This document shows positions 1 to 46,537 of a DNA stretch of 64,000 bases, piece by piece. The stretch lies in the NCBI GenBank assembly GCA_035048485.1, contig CM068584.1, positions 66,092,179 to 66,156,178 on the forward strand, in the 5' to 3' direction. The translations under genes were made by a program, and so were the position numbers. Under the pieces are notes generated by a model, which worked only from the letters and a program-made list of their open reading frames with translations, was not told the DNA's origin and made no database searches. Within the stretch, counting starts at the first letter, position 1. Each line of letters begins with the position of its first letter. Source of the stretch: Pteria penguin. Lineage: Eukaryota > Mollusca > Bivalvia > Pterioida > Pteriidae.

Positions 1-935
1 TACTCAGCCAGGAAAAAAATATTCCATTCCATTATTATTATACCTTATCTGTCTGCTTCAGTCGGCAAGTTTCAGAAAGTCATTGATTAATTACATCAAA
101 GAAAAATTATAACTAAATGTGGTCATTTCTTATATAAACGAAATTAACGGATTCACCTAATTCTGAAAGTACTATTTCGTATTGTAAATATGTTGTTCTT
201 TAAAGTAATTTTGACGTTCTGTCTGGCGGGCTCCTTGGCGTCTGTCTTATTGTTTACGCGGAATGAATTTTCTATAGACAGTCAGACTAGTTAGCAACAT
301 AAACTTCCCCCTACTTTGACGCCATGGATTAGAATTTCATTTCAAATAAAAGTGAAAATTAAAAAAAAAAAAAAAACCCAAACAAACCGGATCTCGATTA
401 CTCACCTCCACTCTGAAAAATTCAATTCCTTTACGAAAATAATATTAATAATTATAACAATAACATTAACAATATCAAAAACAAAAACACGGCCCAACTG
501 TTCCACCGCGGACAAATAGCCTAAGTATGGAAATCCCTATTGAAAATCACCGCATTTTTTTAATTGAAAATATTTTTTGATAAATTTAATTATTTATCAC
601 AAATGATGAACAATTATCCATTATAATTCATTCAATCAAATTCTGATTAATCTTTGGAGAGATAGATGCTAGACCGGCCTGTCTTTCTCACGGAGAGACG
701 ATATAGTTGGGGTTGAGGTCGGGGTTTCGGTTGATTTCCTTCAATGAGCCACACAGTATAAAGCTTCATGTAGTAGATCTAAATTCATTTGAGCAGCATA
801 TGTAAAGCAATTTAATATTGTAGAAAACTTGATTATAAATTTATAAATTGTTTTTTATTTTCTTGTTTATAATATTTATAATGTTCATCGTTCTTACTAT
901 TTAATGATTTCACACACATTCATTCATTCATATGA

Positions 936-1029
<94 letters not shown>

Positions 1030-1941
1030 TTTACTACATTGCAAGCTCATGACTGGTAAGCTAAAATATTATATCTCTTACCAAGCTTTTAACCAGCAAT
1101 ACTTTACTTATACTGTCTTTGTAAAGAAAAACAAAGCACAACATGCGCAGTCTGCGGTCCCTGCGGAAATACCGATCCCCACAATACTCTGATGTCGGTA
1201 CATTCGACGTCGTTGCATTTTGACGCAAAAATTTTAGCGCACATTGCCCTTCTGAGAGATAAGTTGCATAGAACGAGGGATATGTTAATAACAACTCTGC
1301 ATATATATATAATTAGAAATATAAGCAATAATACGCTCGTATAAGATTACGAAGATAAACGCACGAAAATATCCTAAAATGTAGCATTTTGAGGAATCCA
1401 GTAATATAAAGCTGGATATATTTGCTTATGTACATTTTTCTGGTGGAAAACTTCATTGTTACGAAAACCTCCGAAATAAATCTATGTAAAAACATGAATG
1501 TGGAATCTTTTTAGAACATTACATTTTTCATAAAACTAGGAGGTCAAAATTAAATATCTACGGTCCCTTGTCTTTTATATAATAAAAACGGTTTCAGGAA
1601 TAATGACAAGAAATGGATGAGATAATGTGACATGTTGTATACATACATATATATGTATGCGACATGAACTTTCACACGACTTTTAAAACTTGTTAAAATT
1701 ATCGCCGCTGTCTGACGAGCAACTGAAAGATGGCATATTTACATATAAATACATCAACTGGAGTCCTGCAATAAAAAAAAGTTTTACATCTCCAAATAAT
1801 GTGCGTGAGACTCGTAAGAGTGGATATATCTTTAAAAACTCCATTATACATACTATTGTTAGCAGTTTATCAAAGTCATCTATATATTGTGTTAATGTAG
1901 TGAATACTAAATATGTTAAAAACAAGAAGAATCTATCTTAC
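1..1941. other. Region downstream of gene C exon 2; no gene recognised
   Basis: AT-rich, with an A-run at 361-376 and a long (TA)n tract at about 936-1025. The minus-strand frame at 1683-1925 ends in a Ser/Cys-rich peptide after a ctttcag, but its phase does not fit gene C. Confidence 0.5.
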
Positions 1942-2040
1942 ATTTGTATAGTTCATTCGTCTGATACCCCGTATTTGGGCAAATTCCTCTACAGACTTGT
2001 GATGTGATGCTCGTATTGTTAAAATCTAAAATAGGACATT
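1942..2040 (-). CDS. Gene C exon 2: second Cys module
   Basis: Acceptor cttttacag, donor aaat|gtaaga, 99 nt. Encodes K-C-P-I-L-D-F, Q-V-C-R-G-I-C-P-N-T-G-Y and ends T-N-E-L-Y-K, closely like gene B exon 2. Downstream (1-1941) I could not find a YPSC exon or a transmembrane exon, so the gene is partial, broken, or continues beyond the window. Confidence 0.65.
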
Positions 2041-2594
2041 CTGTAAAAGAATATTATTTCCTTAGAATAAATATGAAAATAAATGAAAGGGATAAAAGAT
2101 TATCAATACAAGAAAAACGTTGACATTGTAAAATAAATTAAGAATTAAAAATCGTAGAACTTTGTACACCACTTCTAGTAAATAGTTATCATGAAAACCA
2201 ATAAAGTGAATAGTAAATTTTACTAAAAACAACACCAAAAATAAATCAATAAATAATCAGAATAAGGTGACCTGTTTGAAAGCACCACATAACAGAAATA
2301 TATAAAACACATTGATAGAAAAGGAATCTAATGAATTATTACGTATCCAATACTCCCTTGGTATTAATTGAGTCTTCCATATAATTTGGCCTCCCAAGCG
2401 GCGAAGGAATAGATAAAACAAATACAACGGTGGACATGTTACAGTGTATAGATATAGATATACATATGATTATTACTAATTGCTTCTCAAAGATCGTGTT
2501 ACTTCTGTGATGACATTAATTTTATATTGAAAAAGGACCTCCCGAATTCGTAGTGAGGTATTTTGGTTGGGCAAATTCCAAGGTAATATTCACT

Positions 2595-2795
2595 GCGGTC
2601 CTGGGCCACCGACAAGTCTTCTCTAGGTACTTCGATCCTGAGGTAGCCGTTCAAGCAGTCCCCAAGCCAGTCCCATCTTCTTTTAATCAGCACCAAGATC
2701 CCGTCGCCAGTTTTTCCATGGCTGGCCTCTCTCGATTTTCTTGGGGATTCTATGTCGGAGCTGGCCTTGTAGTGCTGGAAGCTGGCTTCCTTATT
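2595..2795 (-). pseudogene. Degraded 3' end of a non-LTR retrotransposon ORF
   Basis: A GC-richer patch. Read on the minus strand, one frame gives R-G-Q-P-W-K-N-W-R-R-D-L, a stop, then K-K-M-G-L-A-W-G, Q-D-R-S-T, a stop, and R-R-L-V. This matches in form the conserved C-terminal G-R-P...W-R-R...M-G-x-x-W...A-Q-D-R...W-R motif of many LINE reverse transcriptases. In-frame stops show it is dead. Identified from motif memory only. Confidence 0.5.
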
Positions 2796-3209
2796 TCATA
2801 ACAAATCCACCTCGGCGTTTTTAGGGACGTCTTTTTCCAGTTGGGTACCGTTCTATCCCACAAAGTATGGTTTCTTATGATGACTGGCCATTTAATAAGG
2901 AGTATTTTTATGAGATAGGTATTAAGGAATATCTGGATTTTATTCATGGTTGGGAATGCTGTCCTCTATATTTCCGAGCCAGAGAGCAGAACAGACTTTA
3001 CAGTTTTATTGAAGATCCTGATTTTGGTGTTCAAAACCGTAACATAGTCATATAATACTGAAAAGAATAATTAAGCCTCTTTTTCTTGGGTATTTCTTTG
3101 ATATACACAGTCATTTTTAAGTAATATGTAATTAGTAAGTGTGGTCTTCATAAAGTGGTCAAATGTATTATTTTCAGAATAACAAACTCAAGAAAAAGAT
3201 TATACTTAC

Positions 3210-3432
3210 TTTCAGAGTTGATGTATATTGTCCTGAAGCAAATTTCCTTCACATTTCCATTCTCTGTCAAAATACAATGATAATCAAGCGGTGATTTGCA
3301 CATTAAGATGGCACTCCTCTGCTGCCAGTCCAATTCATTTGTCGGGCAACTCCAAGCATAGCGATACGACAAGCACATTAGGATTTTGATATAAACATTT
3401 ATATCTTTGTCCTTCGAACGATTGTAAATCAT
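3210..3432 (-). CDS. Gene C exon 1: first Cys module of a third paralogue
   Basis: Encodes S-C-P-T-N-E, W-Q-Q-R, M-C-K-S-P-L-D-Y-H-C-I and K-E-I-C, with donor GAA A|gtaagt in the same phase as gene B. The frame is open back to an ATG at 3432, giving NVYIKILMCLSYRYAW before S-C-P. This aligns without gaps with the sequence before gene B's module. Where gene B has tttcag, gene C has tatcgc, so if the gene B acceptor is real, gene C has lost it. Confidence 0.62.
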
Positions 3433-3997
3433 GATAAAGAAATCTATAAGTTATAGCACAGAATCACACAAATAGCCTTTTTTCTGTGTAATGCCGGGAA
3501 TTTGTAAATACTTTCACATTCAGACCGAATTTAAAACAGGATGTAATCCTCGTATATAGATATATGTTTTTCACGGAAATGGCAATGATATCGTCAATAG
3601 TATTATCAAGGTTCATTATCTTCAAGGAACTGGCACGGTCTGTGTTTATCATAAAAATGTTATACATATATGGAATAGGGAAAAATACATAGAAATGCGT
3701 TTATTTTATCAGTCTCTTTGGAGTACTGAATTAATTCATTATGCTACGACATGGACACACGTGTTACGGAAAACACTTTTCACCCTAGAATAAAATGCAG
3801 TTCTTTCTAGCATTTCCTAAGGTAAACATTACAGTCAATTGCATACGTAGTAGTCCCTCTAATAACCTCTCTTTTATCTGGTGTATTTATATCACTTATC
3901 AGGTCAAAGTTGCATAACTTTTTTGCATCGTAATTCTCAAATAGCAGGAAGCAAAAGTTCACACTCATTAGCCAACACAAAATCTTATCTAATAATG

Positions 3998-4024
3998 ATA
4001 AGAACGATGATGATGATGATCTTG

Positions 4025-4097
<73 letters not shown>

Positions 4098-4130
4098 AGA
4101 TGATGATGATGATAATAATAATAATAATAA
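3998..4130. repeat. (GAT)n/(ATA)n microsatellite
   Basis: Trinucleotide run changing from GAT to ATA and back to GAT. It explains the poly-Ile and poly-Leu frames here. Confidence 0.95.
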
Positions 4131-4504
4131 CATTTCCATTGCCAATTCAGTAAGTGTACGATATTTGATATTTCACGTATGAAGCGCAGTAACTCGCGTT
4201 TAATCCAATCCATATATGTCAAGTCCGATAAAACAGCGGCGTTGTGCGAAATAAGCAGGTACATTTTTATAAAGGTGGTATCCCGGAATCTGATCATCGG
4301 TAGAGAGCAAAATGCGATTTTTTGTTACAAGTTGTGTAAAATTACTCATAGTATAATAAAATGAAATTGAAATAGCGTTTTAACCATAAGTGATAGAAAA
4401 TTGCAGGCATTCAATTTAGTAAGGGGTTAACCTCTAAAACATGACAGCCAAGATTTGAGAAGCCCAGCTTGTCCAATAAACACAGCATTTTTTTTAAAGA
4501 AAAT

Positions 4505-6290
<1,786 letters not shown>

Positions 6291-6295
6291 CAGAA

Positions 6296-38855
<32,560 letters not shown>

Positions 38856-39289
38856 TGACACAAAATTTGAATCTTTACAACTGCTGTATGAATGATTATA
38901 TTCAATTGCATAGGACAACTACGGCGTGTCATCTGTAAATTAATTTTATTATATTACCTTTCTTTCTGTACATGTATTAATGTTGAAAGCGGTAGTACTT
39001 TATGTTTTATATCTTTATAATATCAACAATGTTTCGCATGCCAATTCACCCTTCCGCGGTTCGTAAAAGAACGTGACTTTCAGACGATTTTCAACTGTTC
39101 TACTTATGACGTCATAAACAAATGCGTTATCTGTCGTTTGTCGGACCTCAGATAATGTCATTACAATGAAAAACTGTGTTTTGTGGAGGGGTGAATTTTC
39201 CTTCATTATTCATTATATGTAATCGTGTTTATATGTGTTTCGCACATGAAATAGTTGCATTATACTAGTGAATGTTTTGGCAAAAATGT

Positions 39290-39295
39290 AATAAA
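39290..39295 (+). promoter_or_regulatory. Candidate poly(A) signal of gene A
   Basis: First AATAAA seen downstream of the TAG at 38855, about 435 bp into the presumed 3' UTR. Position fits, but the motif is common in AT-rich DNA. Confidence 0.35.
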
Positions 39296-39772
39296 AATGA
39301 TAAAACAATATTGAAAGTGGATGGGCGAAATGTCATACACATTCTGGGGAAAACTTGGATGTGTATATGTCTATTCCTGTATGAGCACAAACAGGTTAAT
39401 GTGTAGGGCAGATCAAAGACTCTTTTCCTGTTATTCACACAACATAAAGGTAAACAGCAATACTTTACCAATTGCTTCCATTATTGCATGTTCATTCTGT
39501 ATTTCGGTCCTATTATCTACAAATCTGGTACCAACTGGGAAAGACAGAAACATTTTAGAAAATATATCATATTTAGAAGCGGGCTGGGGACAGGCGTGCA
39601 GAGAAGAGGAAGGCGAGTTCTACTTCTGACAGGTTCTCTCTAGATTCCGGAGATGACAATAGAAAACACAAGAAAATTCAATTCTGAACTGACAAAATAT
39701 TGTTAACAGTAGTATGTACAGGTAAAGAAACATACACTTGAAACATAATGCTTTGATAGTATAAAAGAAATA

Positions 39773-40285
39773 TCATACGAGAGTAAAACTGCATGAGGTA
39801 AAATAGAAACGGTTCTCTTTCAAATACAAAGGTCTGACTTAGCGCCACGGTCAATAGACATGAAACTGAATGGAAAGGATGCCGGCGCCAACAAACAACA
39901 TAAACAACCTACAATGAATAGAAATTTGCCGTATAATAGATGCATCCATCACCACCAAACACTAGAGATTGATTGTTTTTTTTTTTTTTTTCTCTCATTT
40001 TCCTATTTTCGACTATGGTATTATTAAAGCCATATCACGAGAGAGTGAAACTCTGTGGAAAATAGAGATAGTTCTCTTAACAAATGCAAAAGCCTGATCA
40101 ATTAGGTGTGAAGCCCAATTTTTTTTTTTTTTTTTTTTTTTTCACACAGTATGAAAAGGATGCCCACACCAACAAACAACAAAACCAACCGACAAGGGAT
40201 TGAAATCTGTCGTGTAATAATGGATTATTCATCACCAACAGGATGTAAAGATCAATATTTTTTTTTTCATGTTCCTATTTTCGAT
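39773..40285 (+). repeat. Tandem duplication of a 250-bp segment
   Basis: Copy 1 (39773-40016) and copy 2 (40034-40285) share cgagagagtgaaac-like, aaggatgcc…accaacaaacaaca, a tgtaataatgga-like block, a long T-run and attttcctattttcga. Diverged, with insertions at the T-runs. Confidence 0.7.
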
Positions 40286-41210
40286 TACTTCGAGTGCGAT
40301 CTTCCTTGTAGTGAGCTTATCAACAAGGAAAACTTAACCTGTATATTGCAGTGTCACTGGCATTAAACACATTTTTTTGCAAATATTTAGAGTTATCATG
40401 AGAGGTTGATTTCTCGTCATTTGCGGGAAAGATGATAAATTACTTATTATTCGCATTCATCATAGTATTTCAGTGCATATGAGAATACTTTAACATCGGC
40501 GCAGCCAATGTTTGAACGTTTTAATTCCAAGCCGGTAAAGGACTAGGATCAGTTGAATATGAGACGGAAATAAATATAATTAATCCCTGAGTTCAAATGT
40601 CAATACATAAATCAATGCCAGATTATAGATCCACGACATCTTTTTAGTACTGCACACAATTAATTATCCCACTTAAATAACACCAAATTATAAATGATAT
40701 CATGAAAATCACCATGTTTAAAAGATGTTGCGTTTTGATACAGTGACAATAATGCTATACCAAAATTTGAACGCTCCCTTATCCAGAAAAAAAAAATCAC
40801 ATTCATTCATAAGCTGTAGAGGAGTCAAATACCTTCATTTTTTACACTCCAAATGCTTAATGACTATTAAGGTAATTAAGGTAATGCCGTAACGTCTCTA
40901 TAAGATTCATTCTAGATCCCCTCCCCCTTTCACCTTTTTTTACCTGGTGAGAGGTAATAATACTCATAGGGAGCTTGTCACCAATGCTGGGATATGCGGT
41001 CAAAGTGATATGGTTGGTCCTTGATTAATAACATTAACCTTTATTCACATTTCTGTAAACAACCACCTAAAGAATTAAGTCCAGCAGATGAAATCGTATC
41101 TTTTAATAATCATCTTGTGTACTAACAAAGCAAGAAAGAACATAGAATGGATAGAGAGCAGTTACTTGTATATTACTTGTGCTTCCAATTTGAACCATTT
41201 CACAGATGGT

Positions 41211-41388
41211 AGGGGACGCAGGTTTGGTGTAGTGGTTAAGCGCTTTTCTTTTGGCGTCGACGAGCCGGGTTCGATTCTCGGGTTGCGCCACTGTGTTTAA
41301 GAAGTTGGTAATCCCCCGCTTCCATATCGCGATATAACTGAAATTTTGTTGAAAGCAACGTAGAACACCAGTCAAACAAACAAACAAC
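41211..41388 (+). mobile_element. tRNA-derived SINE
   Basis: A box ggtgtagtggttaagcgc, B box gggttcgattctcgggttgc, body with cccgcttccatatcgcgatataac, tail gttgaaagcaacgtagaacaccagtcaa. Same family as 12286. Confidence 0.88.
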
Positions 41389-43149
41389 CCAGATGGTGCT
41401 GTCTACTCCGGTACAGTTAAGAGACTCTGCGTTTGTGTAAGATTTGAGGAAAAATATTATAGGAAGTTATTTGAAATAAAGCGTTTCTGTGCCATATCAC
41501 AAATTGTATATGTACATAGAATTTGCACCTTAATAAAACACAAAATCCATATGTCTATAGTAGACCTGATAGATTTAATATTAAAAATATATAAAATATT
41601 AGTTGAACATTAAAACATTGTAAAAATGTCCTGCATTACATATGATGCAATTTCAGTTTTCATGAGTATGATGATATGGATGTATATTTATTATATAGTT
41701 CTCTTAAATGATAAAATATGTCGTATTTAGTGGTGAATGTTAGCGGGCATGGAATAGCTTATCGAACACATGTTCCAGCTACTTAAAACACATACAAAAA
41801 AAATCCAAACCAAAACAAAACACCCCCCCCCCTCAAAAAAAAAAAAAAAAAAAAAAATACTGAAACAAATAAAAACAAATACAAAAAAGGGTGGGGTTGT
41901 TGTTATTCGGGGAAAGTGATCGACATATATCGATTTGCGTCGCAGACAAATTGCTCATGCAAGTTGATCTCAGACCTTTCCCCTGTAAGATGAATAGAAC
42001 ATAAACTGATGGTATTTTATGATTATTTTGGTGAGGAGTTTTGTATGACAAAGACGTGCACGTTTTGTATTGTGTTGTGTTTAAAATATTACTGTAATGA
42101 TAAATATTAGTGCATTTTGACTCAGACACATAAATGTTACTAGTAAAGCTATTAATCAATGCAGTATGCTTTTTAGTTGTAATTTTTTTCTTCCGCCAAT
42201 ATATCATGGTAGTAATGATCACTTGCTTTTCTTATACAACTTTTCGTTAACTTCTCTGCCGAATTAAGTTTTAAAAAATTCATTCTTCCGTATACACATA
42301 ACCGTACCACATCTTGTTAGCTTAGTTTCCTTTTCGTGATTTTATTTTAATGATCCCTACCGCTAATTACAGACACATATTTTATGAAATTGACGTCACT
42401 TTTAATCTTGATATAAGGAAATATTTTAATGTTTTACCCCATGATATGAAAATCTAAAATTAATTTAGAATTGCATAATCATATTTTAATGTGTACACGT
42501 GTGGAAAAAGTTCTCGGAGACTTTCTTACATTGCACATCTTTCTTTTAAAAAGTTAAAGATATAAGACATGTGATGTTGGGTATGCTATAATAGGACATT
42601 ACTTAACCATACGCATTTTTATAATTACATAAACATATCGAGTATATCATTTTCAAATATGTATATGGGATATTATGCATGGAACCATGATCACGCTTTA
42701 TATTCTAAAGCGACAATTGCCTATGTGTCAACCACTCCTTGTGAATTGAACTGGAGTTTTTAGGGATATTGATTTGAATTTAATAGGTGTTTTTTTAATC
42801 ATACTGAAATTCGTTTATTTACCCTCCCTGTTTTGTATCCTGCTAATAGCATGCGCATCGACTGTCTTCTCAGAATGACAGAGCACCAAAGACTCGCCTG
42901 TCTATTCTGGGAACTTTTATAGGACTCCACTGTTTTAGTAATGCTGGATCCGATACGGACACAATCGGATATGTAGCTAGTAGAAGTAATTTTAGTAACA
43001 TGTTTCATATTTCAATCCATAGTAATGGCACAAGGAAAGTTGTTTATCTATATTAAGATTATTTTGGTATACATAATTTTAAATCTAATTCATATTCATA
43101 TTTTATACTGCAATGATACAGATATCTTTGCATTTCATATATCACTCTA
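41389..43149. other. Region between gene A side and gene B 3' end; no gene recognised
   Basis: Holds C/A homopolymer runs at 41821-41857 and the 3' UTR side of gene B. The minus frame at 41833-42222 looks like chance. Confidence 0.45.
42814..42819 (-). promoter_or_regulatory. Candidate poly(A) signal of gene B
   Basis: AATAAA on the minus strand about 330 bp after the stop codon. Only the position supports it. Confidence 0.3.
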
Positions 43150-43450
43150 CTATCTCTGAAGATGGTCATATGGGTTTGCCTCATCTTCGCGCCCGTAGCA
43201 AACCCCAATGGTACTTAAGATATCATTTTCGTGGATTTGCACAATTTGTTCGTTGTCACTACCATTTGCGCGTATTTGCTTTGCGGGAGTAGGTCTATTT
43301 CTAGTTTCTGTTTGACTCTGTTCTTCGACAACATGTAGAAAGTATTCATCGGCACCGTTAGATAATGTCTCTGATATTTGACTCTCATGCATGATTTGAT
43401 GAAATGCATCATCATCTTCTTCTTCGTCAAAATCTTCAATCAATTTAGCC
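43150..43450 (-). CDS. Gene B exon 7: acidic cytoplasmic tail and stop
   Basis: Acceptor ttgtaaag just above 43450. The tail starts R-A-K-L-I then EDFDEEEDDDAFHQ, passes through a Glu/Gln/Thr-rich stretch with E-Y-F-L-H, and ends E-A-N-P-Y-D-H-L-Q-R and stop. NPYDHL combines an NPxY-like and a Y-x-x-L motif of the kind bound by PTB or SH2 domains when phosphorylated (motif knowledge; use here is inferred). Composition is clearly coding-like compared with the surroundings. Confidence 0.75.
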
Positions 43451-46400
43451 CTTTACAAAATAACATATATATTAGAGGAAAGTGGTAATTTCTGCATCAG
43501 AATAAAATTACAAAGTCACCTAGAATTTGATTTGATTTAGAAGTTAGTTTTCAATTATAGATTTTTTTCTCTTTCTTTCTCTCTCTCTCTCTCTCTCTCT
43601 CTTGTTCTCAAAGTGATAATTTGTTTGACAATTAATAGAAGTACTTAATCTCTTTCATTCCAATTTTTGCTGAAATGTTTTGACGACTAATCCATTGAAT
43701 ATTGCGAAGTCTTAATTTCATACCTTTTCCTTCTGTATACATATGTGAAGAGAATCACGTTGAAGAATATCAGAATCAACACTACAACAGCTGTAAGAAA
43801 ATACTACAGCTAGGTACATTGTCGATATTGTTTTCATTCATTTAGGCATGCACTTATATACATAAATGTAATTTGAAAATACAAAACATGAATTTCTTTT
43901 AGATCTGGAAATGATGTTAAAAATGAGAATTAATGAGATTGACTCCGTCAAAATAATTAGTCCGTATAAAGAGATGGAAGTTTAAAAGTAATGATTTTTC
44001 TTACCTCCAGAGATAATTAAGGCGAAAGTCAATGTTTGATTAGACTCAGTCATTTGTGACTCTATGAAAGAAAACGCAAATAAATAAAATTCTAACACAT
44101 CAACATTTTTCACACACACACAGACACACAGAGGCAAAGAAATAGAGAGAGAGAAGAAGAAAAAAGTTTTGCTATGCTAGTAAGATTTGAAAAGTATTAT
44201 TATATGCATGGATTAAAACATTGTTATATCTAACCTGTCGTGAGACGGTTTGAAGCGGTACAAAACCGCTGCTCTTTCGAATGACTCTTGTTTTCATTAT
44301 ATAGAGAGGTTTGAGGCTGTGATCCCAATTGTGATGCCGTGCTGTTCAAAAGTGGTAAACTATAATATAAGTAGGGTATAACACTAATACTTTGCTACGA
44401 GCAAAATGCAAGCAGATTCAAGACATACACATTTTTCTTGAAACAATATTCTTTGCTTGAACGGCATTTGGTAAATTGAAGTAATATATATCATGCTTAT
44501 AAAAAGATTTACAGACTGTTTAGCATGATTTCAAGGTATTGCAGGTTGAAAAACCGCGACTGCTCGGCAATCGCGCAAATTATGCAATTAAGCAGACAAG
44601 AAGATAAAAAGTATGGTAAGAGAACAAATGTACTTGATAACGACGTTTATACCATTGCAAATGTTATGTTTCTCGATAAATTAGCCAGAGAATTATGAAT
44701 CGGCATATTCCCATCGTACCTCGCTCGAATAGTGGTAAATAGAACAAAACAAAAGAAAGGTTAATGACTTTTATAATTGCAAGTTGTATACATGCACTTT
44801 GGATTTTGAGTTTGAAAGCGGGAGTAATGCAATGTACCAAGGAGAAGTAAGATGATTGTAGGGATAATTTATTGAAATAAATTAAACAATGAAAGATTTT
44901 GAGAACATTCCCCTTTTCACTTCATTTGCAACCAAAGCTGCATTGTCGTTATAATTTTATAGTGAACGCATGCGGTGTATAAATATCGTATCGTATATAA
45001 TTACTAAGTTGAATACTTTAATGTCTTCCCGCGGAAACATGATGGATCTGAAATATAAACAAATTTTAGCGTTTTAAGTATTATATATAAAGTCCAATAC
45101 AAAAGTCTTGTGTCACTCAGGTGGACATTCATTAAGCACGGATTGAACATTGAAGATAACAGGAGTATTAATAGACACCTCTTTTAGATGTAACTTATAT
45201 AAAAGCGTGTAGGATAGCAAAAATGTCACACAATCTGCAAATCCTAAACAAATTTACCAATTTAGTGAATTTATGGTGAATAAATGAATAAACACTATTG
45301 TAACGTAATAAAGCGCCCCTGTTAGATCCATTCCTTATCATTTAATTCCTTTGAAACATGTTTCATTTTCTCTGTTTTTGGTACGTTATGTATCAATTAT
45401 TTTTCACCATCCCTAAATTCCTGTCGCTGTAACATGACCATTGACGTCATAGTTAAGAATACACGGGAAATTAAGTCGTCAGAGAAAAAAAAATCGTGAA
45501 TGAGATATACCACAAATTTCTAAACCAATCAAAATGCGTGTTAAGAGTAAAATTAAATGATTGTTGTATTATGTCAATTTGCTGAAGCGAGCGCGGATAA
45601 ATCGTTCACATGAACTACTAAAATATCGAAATGTTGATGTAAAGGTACAGAGATTTATTTTAAAACAAAACGGATATATTTCATTTAATAAACCTTCTTT
45701 TAAAACAGTTATAGACATAATTTTGTCCTTTACACAAATGGTAGATACATACTATTCATTTATAACTGTAATGAAAAATTCATCAATAACGCGAACACAT
45801 ACAAATTTACTTACATTTGTAAAGTTGACTAGATGTATAGCCTGTTTCTGGACATGATCCTTTGCTACAGTCAAATAGTGGCGTAATAATCGAATTATTA
45901 ATATTCAAAACCGGACATTCTGTAAATTACAAATTCTTATAATAATTCATTGCACGCTCTGTATTTCAAACAAATTAAGAGAAAAAAAGGACCAGGTAAA
46001 AATCTTTGAACTAAAAATCTTTGACGGGATATACTAGTAACACTTATCTGAATTATACGTCATGATAAAAATACTTTGAATTCTATAGATGAGAAACTTC
46101 CACAGTGAACCCCAATGGTAATAGCAATATGGAGTTTATCTATGTTAGAAAAACTGTATTTTTATTTTAACTTTCCTTATCTTTCCAACTTATCATATAC
46201 TAAATAACACTATATTCACATCGCATGAAGATGGAATTTGTTATTTCATGTGATCAAGACTGTTGATAGCTCACATCAAATCTGTCTTAAGCTTGAACTT
46301 GATTTATAATCAGCGTTAGCGTGCTTGATTCCGACGTAAATGGGATTGATAGCGAGTTTTAATCTTTGATAAAGTAAAAAAGAATATAAAGGTTAGGACC

Positions 46401-46478
46401 GCTACAGGACAAACTGATCTAGTGAAATCGTTATCCTATTAACGAGGCGCCTTATCAGTTGTGTTATCTTTGCAGTTA

Positions 46479-46537
<59 letters not shown>

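Noticed and set aside
932..1192. Tyr/Ile-repeat frames over TA tracts (also at 4455, 13682, 13702 and 60784)
   Set aside because: Pure translation of (TA)n and (TG)n microsatellites.
1683..1925. Minus-strand frame ending in a Ser/Cys-rich peptide as gene C exon 3
   Set aside because: The acceptor phase does not join gene C exon 2 to give a YPSC start, and no donor in the needed phase was found.
3807..4297. Poly-Leu, poly-Ile and poly-Tyr frames (also 35769 and 51955)
   Set aside because: Trinucleotide repeats read in several frames; no other coding sign.
39321..39629. 102-codon frame after gene A
   Set aside because: No domain, no splice-phase link and no homology seen; probably chance in or after the 3' UTR.
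41833..42222. 129-codon minus frame near gene B
   Set aside because: Low-complexity end (poly-Phe from an A-run) and no recognisable domain.
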